From Siphonodentalium dalli (lineage: Eukaryota > Mollusca > Scaphopoda > Gadilida > Siphonodentaliidae), in the NCBI GenBank assembly GCA_032622095.1, contig CP136065.1, positions 25,799,141-25,863,140 on the forward strand: a stretch of 64,000 nucleotides of DNA, written 5' to 3'. Below the pieces are notes generated by a model. That model was given only the letters and a program-made list of their open reading frames with translations, was not told where the DNA came from and did not search any database. A program made the translations under genes and the position numbers. This document shows, one piece after another, positions 49,101-61,100 of the stretch (its first letter is position 1; each line of letters begins with the position of its first letter).

Positions 49101-52100
49101 TAAGTGGACACAAGGGACAGTAGTAATGGACGTACACGTTCATAATGCAGGAATACTGTTTTTTTAAGAGCATATCCCATGAGCATTGATTGCAATCAAT
49201 ATAATTATATGGATTGACCTAAATTCAGTGCATGTGTTAGTATGTCGTTTTTTAATATTTCTATGAAGCTGATGACAATAATGACAAGCATATACAATTT
49301 TGGCATTTTGGAAGCCTCAACTAAATTAGCCAACTACATCCTTCTGTAGGACAGTGCAGGTATTTGCATTAAAGATGTACTGTCGATTTGAGGCTCCCAA
49401 TATCACCCAATTACAACAACAGTATCTCACCCAAAGTTGTTAGTAGTGATAAATAGAGGATCTCTAATGAGTCGCAATTCTATATTTATTAACCGAGTGC
49501 ACTAAATTCAGTTTGAGCCAAGCTTTAGCGAGGCTCAAATTGAATTTAGTGGATGAGGTTAATAAATTTTGTATAGATTTGCGACGAATTTGAGATCCAT
49601 TTTATCACATATTAGTAGGGAAAAACTATCTATTAACATAATAATAAAGTTCAGGCATTGACATCATTGTGCTAAGTTCTTACGTCACTGCGCGAGCTGA
49701 TAATACACATCTGTCTTACTAAAAAATATGAGGCTGGGTTTAGGGGCTAATTATTTGCTCAAAACCATACCATATATAGTTGTAAAAAAGTATTATATTA
49801 ACGTTTTTCAAACTCAAACTTGATCAGGACTTTCCCATATGAAGGTCATATATATCAAGTTTCATAAAATTCTGTCAAATAATAATCAAGTTATCATCTG
49901 GCCAACAAATGTTTTGGACAGACAAATGGGCAGATAAAGGAATACACGGACACCACTTGGGGAACAAGGGAACAGATATTAAAATTAACATGATAAAATA
50001 TATGTGGTGAAGATTTCAACCAATGTTACAATAGCGTGCTGAAATAAGAGTTTGTGGAGTACTTAAAGGTACTCAACCCGTAAAGAGGGTCCCCATCTCA
50101 ACAGATTCCAACAACAACAATCCGATCAGAGGGTCCTATATTACTATTTCTTTGGCTTTGGGGGTAAAAAATATTTGATTCGAGTCGAGGAACCCATCAA
50201 ACAAAGCTCAGAGTTATTAGATATTGATTTTTCAAATTTGTTATGTTCTCGAGATGAGTACTCATAACTGCCGTAATCTGCTCTGGATGTGTACTCCAAA
50301 TCTATTCAAACAGACAAGGATGAATAACTCTAAAATCAAGTGGTAATTTTAACTCAATTTTGACTGAGTTCTGGGCCAGATAGTATTCCCGATAATGAAA
50401 AATAATAGATTTCTAAAATCGATATCTAACAAATCTGAGCTTTGATGGGTGACTTCCTCGACTCGAATCAAATATTTTTGACCCCCGAAGCCATTGAAAT
50501 AGTAATTGAGAGGAGTTTTATCGGGTTGAGTACCTTTAAGTAGGGATTGATAAAATTAAATTTTAAACAACATTTTGCTGTTTTTGTCATTGTGAACATA
50601 TGGATTATTGGATCAAACCTTCAAAGACTCTGTATAATATTTAGGGGATAGAGAATCTGTGTATATATTACGCTCAAGGGCATACTAAATGTCCTATACC
50701 GTGGAAAATGTCAATTGCAAACGAAGCCGATTTGGTTAGAAGTATAGCTGGTGCCTCAAATATTCTAACTGCAATGCCAACTTGGTATGCTAGGAATTTC
50801 GAACTGATGGCACTCGGAATATGTCAACCGGACCGTGGCGGAATGTGTATAAGAGCATTCCTTCTCGACCATGTAACTAGTAACAATGTCACTGTTCCAG
50901 ACAATGGAAGAGATATTAAAATTAAAAAATTAAACGAGCCTTTCCTTGCGGAAGGCGAAGTTTGATTGTGATTCTATAAGATATATAGAGTCACTGGAGG
51001 ATATCAAATGAGATATCACCACACGCATGCGCCAATCACTATTTAAAGCCAAAATTTGGAGTGAAAACTACACTACCAAGTTGAAAACCATGTAGAATTA
51101 GTTCCAACCCATGAAAAGCAGGGAGGGAGGGAGGCATTTGATATCCTCCAGTGACTCTTTATATCTTATAGAATCACAATCAAACTTCGCCTTCCGCAAG
51201 GAAAGGCTCGTTTAATTTTTTAATTCTATTACGACATATGACGTCACTTCCGTCATATCAAATGAGACTTTTAAAGCTAACACGACAAATTTTGCAACCA
51301 TAATTCAACACAACAAAGTACATGGTATATTTTGCCATACATACATGTATGATGCAAACACGATAGTTGTTACAAAATCTCACAAAAGGTCCTGGAAAAT
51401 GACAAAATGTCCTTGAAGATGATGAACCGGTCTGGTGCAAAAAAACGTCAAGACTCAATAGGATATTGAACGTGAAGCACACAACAAACAGCGGCACCAC
51501 ACACTACAAGTGAATGTTAAACATAGAAACAGCGATCGCAGAGACGAGCAAAACAGCCCAACAGTTAAACCACAGACCATAGTACTACGATGCTTGACAG
51601 TGCAGTGGGTCATGCGTCTAAACGTACCGTACGTAACTCAGAAACTGTTCAGTACACCGACGAAGTCCTTGAAAACTACTCATTTAAGGTTCAATAACCA
51701 CACAGCGATTCATCATCATATTTGAATAATAAACTATGATACACCTGCAATAGGCCAGCTGCATAATCATCATGTAGGAAGCGGATGTTCTTATCAATAA
51801 CATATATACACATAAAGTGTACATGTACACTCGGTATTATCAGCCATATTCACTGATGATGAAATCATCGTCAGAAATTATTGTCAGATATGGAATAATT
51901 AAGCCTGAACTGAAACCTTTGTTAATGCTTTGGAGAAAAGCACAAATGGATAACGTATCTCGGTCAGTAATATGTCAGAGATACTTGATAAAACTTATCT
52001 GAACATGATACATGTATTATCAATGTATCCCCCTGCATATACAGGTGGAGAAAAAGAACAAACTGATTTTCCTTACTCAAATCCACTCATAACGTGATAC

Positions 52101-55100
52101 CACTATAGAGAAGAGGGGAAACAATGCACCCACCCTTTTCTTTTTTTTTCTGGATGAAATTTTGCCTACAGCATGTGAGAACCCAGTATAAAGTATACTT
52201 CGATATCCCCATCCAGAAAAACCAAGGTTACATTGGTATGTAAAAATGCATATTAAGTAAAGTAATATGCAACGTTGTTTAGTAAATAAACAATGTACTG
52301 AATAGATATAGAATAAGAGCCTTCTCAGAAGGTATATATAGTCATAACTAAAACCAATCATGTGAATGCGTCATTGCTTGTGTCCAATCCAGATACTCCA
52401 GTGGTGAAATACACTCATAGACACATTTCTGTATTGTGTCAACTTCGCATGACAAGAATCAAATTGAAAATATTTTGATTCCGACAAATGTTATAACATC
52501 TGAAAAGCCAGTCAAAACCTCAGATAGGCAGTGATTGTTTACGTTTTATGTGGGTACATGTAATGGGAAACATGAAACTATAGGTAATAGCACATGTACA
52601 TAAACCCCATGCTAAGCAAATTGTGTGGACTAAATTTGCGAACTGTCTGAAGTTTAAATTAGCTGTGAAAACCCTAAGCACACATATCACGATGAACGCA
52701 GAATTATCTACGTCAAATGCAACCAAACACCAAACTCATTTACGAGATTTAGTATTGCCGCAGCCAGAAAGATAATGGGCTGACATTGCCAATGCAAACG
52801 TGAGTTTCAACGTCCCAAGTATATAGACTTCATAAAAGTCCATTATTTAATCAAGTTCTGTTCCTGAGCAAACCGGGTAGATATAAATCTGCCATAGTCA
52901 TGTCGCGAAATAAATAGACATACTATAAAACTTTTGACATATACATGCATGTTAATATGGACAGTGCCAGTCATTGAATGCAGTGCAGAAAGCATGGCAT
53001 AAATATATTCATCTGGGCAGGAAACTGTACATGAAAACAACAAGACAGTCAATGACTGTGGGGTCGCTCACCAGACTGCAAAGACTGATAAGACTGGGAC
53101 TCTGGAGACCACAACAGTCAGAACTTTTCATAATCACTTTAAAAGAAGTAGATATCTAAAGAGTTAAATCTAAAACAAAAAATTTGGAGTTATGTCCCTG
53201 GCCCCGCCCACATTTGACCCAGTGACCTGATTTGAACAAATCTGAACCCCAGTCACCCAAGGATCGTTCATACCAAATATGAACCCATATAGCCTGATGG
53301 TATTTGAGAAGTCACTTTAAGAATACTATGGAGGGAAAGAGTTATGGCCCTGGCTTCGCAACTATTTCAAGTGAACTCATTTGAACAAATCTGAATGTGA
53401 GTCACCTAGGGAACATCCACACCAAATATGAAACCATTCGGTCTTATTGTTCTGAAGATGTTTAAAAGAATTACTATGGTGGGAAAGAGTTATGGCCCTG
53501 GCTTCGCAACTATTTGACACAGTGACCGCATTTGAACAAATCTGAATGAGAATCACCTAGGGAACATCCACACCAAATATGAACCCATTTGGTCTTATGG
53601 TTCCAGAGGAGAAGATGTTCAAATAATTGTTGTCGGACGGATGGACGGACAGACGATGGACGGACGAGGAGTGATGACTATAGCTCCGCCGGAGCACAGG
53701 TAGGGTGGCTGGTTGATAATTAAATCTCTTATCTCCGCCCCTATTTGAACAAACGTGAATCCCCCATCTATGAGATACATTCATTTGGTAATTTCAGACA
53801 TTAGTTTTTAAGAGTTGAACTGAACTGATTTTCCTAAAATGACCCCAAATCTGAAAAAATCTAAACCCCAGTCACCGAAGGACCCTCCATACCAAACATA
53901 ATCTAAATAGTCCAGATGGTTCTTGAGAAGAAATTGTTTTAAGAATTACTATGGAAGGAAAGAGTTATGGCCCTGACTTCTCACCTATTTGACCTGATGA
54001 ACTCATTTGAACAAATCTGAATGTGAGTCACCTGGGGGACATCCACACCTAAATATATAAACCCATTTGGTCTTTAATATGTATCTGGAGAAGAAAACAA
54101 TTGATGGACTGATAGAGACATAATGACAGATGGATGGATGGGAGAACAGTCTGACATAGAGACTGACAAATTCAATCCAATATACCCCCCAAGTTTTCTT
54201 TGCAAAATCAGGGTATAATGAGTTCAACTGGATACTGGTGGTTAAGAACATAATATTCGAACAGACAAGCCTGAACATAGTGTCTGACATTTGCAGAATG
54301 AGGTCCCCAAAGGGTGAATTTAATGACACAATCCTGCAATGCGGGCTAGCATCACCAAATTCACCCTCTGGGGACCTCATTCTGTGTAGGCCTCAACTGC
54401 TATGGGAGACATAGCATTAGATTGAAGTTCTCGTGTTAAAGTTGGTTATGTGCACCCATTGGGCACCTCAATTATGCATTTTATATTCACAAATTAGGGG
54501 ATATAGAAACTAAACAGAAGGGCTAAAGTAAGTAAAAATGGCAATTTAAGTGCCTATATACTTCCCAGAAGATGAGGCCTAAGCAGAATGAGGACCCTGG
54601 CTAGTGTATTTGGTGATGCTAGACTGCTGTGCAGGGTAGCATAACTAAATTCACCCTCTGGGGACCTCATTCTGCAAATGCCAGATAGAAGACAAATTTA
54701 ATCCAATATATACCCCCCCCCCCATTTTTCTTTGAATATTAGTCGTATGATTTCCTCATGATAAGTGGTGATTAAAACAATATGAAATGGCCAAACCTGA
54801 ATTTATTATGTCTGACATTTGCAGAATTAGGTCCCAAAAATGTGGATTTAATGACAATATTCTGTAAGGCAGGCTAGCATCACCAAATTCATCCTCAATC
54901 TGATTAGGCCTCAATGGCTAATAAAACCAAGGAACAGATTGAAGTCCTACAGTTGAAGTTGGTGATACACACCCATTGAGCACCTCAATTATGCATTTTA
55001 TCTTCTGCAAATTAGGGGGACATTGAAACTGAACAGGTGGAAAAAAGTGACTAAATCAATGAAGTCCTACAGTTGAAGTTGGTGATACACACCCATTGAG

Positions 55101-58100
55101 CATCTCAATTATGCATTTTATCTTCTGCAAATTAGGGGGACATTGAAACTGAACAGGTGGAAAAAGTAACTAAATCAAACTGTCAATTTGATACTTAGGA
55201 TACTTCCAAGAAGATGAGGACTAAGCAGAATTAGGTCCCTGGCGGGTGTATTTGGTGATGCTAGTATGCTGTATGGGGTAGCAACACTAAATTCACCATC
55301 TGGGGACCTCACTATGTAAATGTCAGACACACTATTTCCGGACTTGAAGAAATCAAAGCCATTCACAGTATCATTGAATGTCAGTCATCACCTAACAATG
55401 GAAGCACCAGTTTTTTGTTAAATTGCTACAGATATGTTTAGATTAGAATAATACATGTCATCTGGCCAGTTTATATAATTAATGACCTGTACCTTTACAG
55501 ATATATATGCCTCTGTGGTGAGAAGAGGTATTAAATAGAGAGGTGATATGGCTTGGAAGGGATGTTGGTTGATGGCAGGGTTGGGCCTGGGCCATGTGGG
55601 AGGGGGTGGGTGGGGGAGGGTGGAATGTTTCCATAATTTCATTAAAGAGTAAAGTTTCATAACTCTGCAGATGTTATATATACATAATGGTGTCACTTTT
55701 TTTCAAATTTTAAAACATGTTTTAAAAAAAATTGTCCCAGAAGATGAGGCCTAAGCAGAATAAGGTAATTGAGGGTGTATTTGGTGATGCTAGCCTATTG
55801 TATGGGGTAGCAACACTAAATTCACCATCTGGGGACTTCATTCTGCAAATGTCAGACACACTATGTCCAGGCTTGGAGAAATGAACAATGGACTATTCCT
55901 TGTAGACTCTGGTAGAATAGTTGTTTAGCTAATGTCATGTCTTGTAATGACAGATGGTAAACTGGTCTGAAGCAAGCAGTCTTCAGCAAGAGTATCGGGT
56001 GACCACACTATGATAACTTGGCTTTTTCAATAATACAGGCTTCAGTGTTCTCTTAAAAATTAATAGTGCATAGCAAAGAGGTGTGAATTATAAAGGGCCA
56101 TAACTCTGTTAAAATATATCGGATCAAACCCATATTTTAACTTGATCTGTATATAAGTGTCAAAAATTCATATACCAAATTTGGTGTTGATCAGATGAAA
56201 AATGTTTGAGTAATCCTGTCTTGGATGAATTCTATATCAAAACAAGAGTGGAAGGGGTTAAACAAAAAATACCAAAATCCATACAGATGAAGAACATGCT
56301 AAGAAAAATCTAGTTAAGAAATATGAGGCTGTGATGTGTCCTAAACAAAAATTAAAGGTCAAAATGCAAAAATTAAATTTTTTGTTTTTAAAGTTATGTC
56401 CCTGGCTCTGCCCCTATTTGACCCAGTGACCACATTTGAACAAATCTGAACCCCAGTCACCCAAGGTATCTCTGACCAAATATAAGCTAAATCGGCCAAA
56501 TATTTTTTTAGAAGAAGTCATTGTAAGAATTACTATGAGTTATGGCCATGGTTTCTCAACTAATTGACCGGGTGACCTCATTTGAACAAATCTGAACACC
56601 AGTCACCCAAGGACCCTCCATACCAAATATTAGCTAAATCGGCCCAATGGTTCTGAACAAGAAGTCGTTGTAAGAATTACTATGGAGGGATAGAGTTATG
56701 GCCCTGGCTTCGCAACTATTTGACCCAATGACCTCATTTGAACAAATCTGAATGAGAGTCACCTAGGGAACATCCACACCAAATATGAACCAATTCGGTC
56801 TTCCGGTTTCAGAGGAGAAGATGTTCAAAGAATTGTTGACGGACGAACGGATGGACCCACATTTTGCCCCTTATGTGTCTACAAACTTAAGTGGTTAGAA
56901 AAAATGGTGTGACCTATGTGACTACTTGCTTTTACGTGGCTTCAAAAGGGGTTCTCACGAAATGCTACTTGCGAGGCTGCAAATCAAGTGTCAATGTATT
57001 CTGTGATTTAAGGTTGGCGCATGTGAAGTAGTCAGCAGATTGTATTTTTCAACCCTTCATTCACAATTTAGAGAGTTCATTAAGAAATAAAGCGCGATTA
57101 AGAAAAATATTGTATATTTGTAAATAAGGTTGCTAATGTTGCTAGCCACTTAAGCTGTCTGTCCGTGTCCATAGAACACTGGTTGGACATCCATATTGAT
57201 GGACAATTTGTTTCCATTTATTAAAGGACATTTTTTTCAAGTGACTTTCTCAGGCCACTTAGATCACATTTCAGCTGTCAAATGAGGTTGCTTATGTGAC
57301 TAGCCACATAAGCAATCATTTGAGTCCAAATGGTATTTGAATGGCTTCGAATACACATAAGTGGCATTTTGTGGGAACGGACGGACGGTACGACGGACGG
57401 ACGACGGACGAGGAGTGATGACTATAGCTCCACCGGAGACTTCGTCTCAGGTGAGCTAAAAACTGATGCACAGTATAAATACTGGTACGTAGTGTAGACG
57501 GTCGCATGGCCTATGTGATGTCATATACATGTAATATAACTTGAAGTCACCTTAATAGTACAGCAGAGATTAATGTTGAAGACAAATCAATTGGTATCAT
57601 TTACTCAGACATATATAACAATCTGATAAGTGACAATAACTAACAACCGAAAAAGGTTGTAGTTTCGCAAGTTGGGTGACTCTGAAGTACCCAGACCAGG
57701 CGAAAAAAGCCACAAATACTATTAGTAATAGTGGAAACAACTCAGGTTTCTGAATTTTTTTTAAACAAACCCCAATAGCATAAAGCATCAGTACCCGATA
57801 TTACAGGGTACACACCAACCCACGCATTGTCTGTACTCCCTATAGATAGTAAAACAGACATTTATCTTCGATGGTTTGTAACACATGCAACTGTCATGCA
57901 CTATTAAGTTAACGGGTCGGAAAAAATCGTGCCCACGCATACATGTAAGCTAATAAACACTGTACATGTATAATGATTAATCAGTCAGATACAACTAGGT
58001 TTATCTTTAAGATAGGTAAGTGATATGTTCCTACCAACCAATATGGAATATCGAACCATTGAGACCAGATGTAAATGAAGATACATATATCATCCATGCG

Positions 58101-61100
58101 TCGTTACCAACAGCATTAACTTGTCTCAGACCAAGCAGGTTAAACATGTTATACTGGTCAGTGGTCACAACAGACCTGAGTATATAATGCATATGAAAAA
58201 TACATTAAATGCATACTGTATAAGTTGACTCTGTTGAGTTCATTCCAGTAATGAGTTGAGAACGGAACGTGTTTCAAGTTCAAATTGTCAGGATAAATAT
58301 GACAGTATATGCTGCATCTAGCAGCATTGTACATAGTGTTAGTATACGTTTGACGATCATGCCATAAGGAGGCAAATATATTTAAACACGCTAAAACCCC
58401 CATCACCAAAAACTTGCTGCAGGTGAAAATGGTGAAGTGAGGTCAGTGGTACAGAAGGACAGCATGACTGTTGTGCATATGTACATGTAGATATGCATGC
58501 ATATATATATTATGCCGATAGTACCAGATAGTACGAGCATAATGATGTAGATGTCTATATCTACAAAGTCCAGACATCAAAAACCTGAACCTCTCATAAA
58601 ATGATTTTAAATCATTATGTTACGGTATATAAACATAGACCTTTAATGAATGCTAGACACGTATTTTGTAATATAGTATAAAAACTAAGATGTTCATTTG
58701 AACAAAATGTGCGACTGTGTACTACACAGCTCCAGTGAGCATACATTTAATTCTTAATAAATTTTTCAACTGGGATTATCAATAACAAGAGTTGTGGGTA
58801 AAACAATAAAGTCCACATTGACAACTTATGATGAGTGAAACAACATTGGAAAGAAAACCCATCACGGCTAAGTATTGTAATCTAGTTATCAACCACACGT
58901 GCTCATCATGTTACATAACTTCGACCTATGACATCTGGGTCTACAGATCTGTATAGAAGCTGACGAGGTTTGCCGAATGGAACGGCCCGGTCACGCGTCG
59001 TGTGGTAAATAACGCTACGAAACATGTGCGTAATTATGACCCACAACAGAAACAATGAATATTATATCATTCTCATCGTAGCCAGTAACTGTTGTATCAA
59101 CAAATAACACGTCGTGTAATATAGGCGACAAAAGCCATGCACATTGATTCGTTCAATGTCTAACAGATTACACACTTCGATGCATCAACGATAGCTCTAG
59201 TTCCTACATGCACTTTAAGGAAAGGTCACGAACAAAGGTCAACTGCACGTTCACGTCGTTGACAGTCAGGCCCGATGAATAATCGCAGCAAGGAAATTAT
59301 TATGCCATATTTCCTGGACCCTTTCCGCAAACACTGAGGACATGGCCTATACAGCCATGTGAAAAACGGCTGTCAAGAGCCGACATCAAGTGACTCGATT
59401 ATATTGAGTGCATTTTTCCCAGTATAAAAATCAGGTCACCAATTGACCTAATTCAGACAATTTTGCAACAGCAATTATGTTGTCAGAATTTACCAAGACT
59501 TAGTGTCCGCTGACAAAAAAGCAATAAATTTGCATGTTGAGATATACCGATAATCTATAATATCTCCACACGAAAGGATACAGTTGTAAATGTTGTAAAT
59601 GTTCTCATGTGTGCAATCCGCAGGAAAAAGACACGTGAGCCCCATGGACAAGTCCAACGAGTTAAATTTTCTTCCCTTCCAAAAACATTTTGTCAACCCG
59701 CAGATGTCTAAAAACATTGAACACAAAGACTCGCTTAAAATATAAGCGAGTAGAAAATGCGTTGAGATAAAAACCAGTGAAATCTCAGATAAAAGCATTT
59801 ACACAAAGACAATGGGAGTGGAAAAAACATCCGCCATTTTGTTTCAGATAAACGGCAAGCCGAGCAAATCTCAAACCAGATTGCCGCTATCAAAATAACT
59901 AGTTTAGCAAGACGTAGTCTCAAGTAAGTTATTTTAATTATGTACTATTCCGTGGTACTAACGTAACCACAAGAATTTGTTTGTCGACGAGTTATTTACA
60001 ACTCGAGACAGTACATAAAGAAAGGTGATCGGAAATCGGACTATAACACGTCCGCTCGCACACAAATATTTGGGTGAAGTGATTGGCGCATGCATGTGGT
60101 GATATCTCATTTGATATGACGGAAGTGACGTCATATGTCGTAATAGAATTAACATGATAACATACATGTACATGTATGTGGTGAAGATTTCAACCAATGT
60201 TACAATAACATGCTGGAATAAGAGTTTGTTGAGTACTGAAGTAGGGATTGATATACTCACTTTGCAAGTGGAGAAACATGGGTCGACTGTGCATTTGGGA
60301 AATCAATCGTTCCTACTTCCATCACCTCGACTCCTGGAAGGAACTTCAGACTATTTGGGTTTGGTGTTTCTTGAGTCTGGATAAACATGCATTTAACTGT
60401 AGGAAAACCAAAAAAAATTGTAATAATAACAGGTCTATTTTTGCTCAATAGTGTTACAATTAGCTAGTAGACCTACATAAGGCTTGTTGCCATTCATCAG
60501 TGAGCTTTCCAATGAATGGCAACAAGCCATATGTATATGTAAGAGGGTGTCTGAACCCCCCCCCACCCCTGAATCCTGAATAGCAATTAACAGAAGGGGG
60601 GGTGAATACTGAATAACAGTTAAGAAAAGATGTGATGAGCGACATAGATTACTCACATCAATACAATCTTTTTCATCACTAGTCCTGATAGCTACAAATT
60701 AATCTATTTTCTAATGCCCAATTAACAGAACAAGACCGAAAAAAGGATAAAAGGGCGAAAAAGGCCAATTCTAGCCATCAAATCCCACAAATTGTAACCA
60801 CCAAATTGCGTACCAGCCATTTAAAGCGGGGGTATGAATCCTGAATACCAGCTAAGAACTGGGTATGTATCCCTCATACCACTTGAAAATGGTCTGAATC
60901 CTGCATACTAATAAAATGAGGGGGGCGGGTGACACCCTCATGAGAGTTGCCAGCACGGGAGAAAACAAGAAAAGTACCTTTGCAGCTATACTCGAGTTTG
61001 TTTACCTACAGCATGTAAAAATGGTGTGTCCCCGTAACCAGAAGCTACAATGGACTTGATTTCCTATGCAGAAGTCAGCAGTTTGCTTTTGTTTCCTACA

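Noticed and set aside
50708-50965. 85-codon plus-strand ORF ending in the 91-bp inverted repeat
   Set aside because: Runs into the foldback arm and has no family motif.
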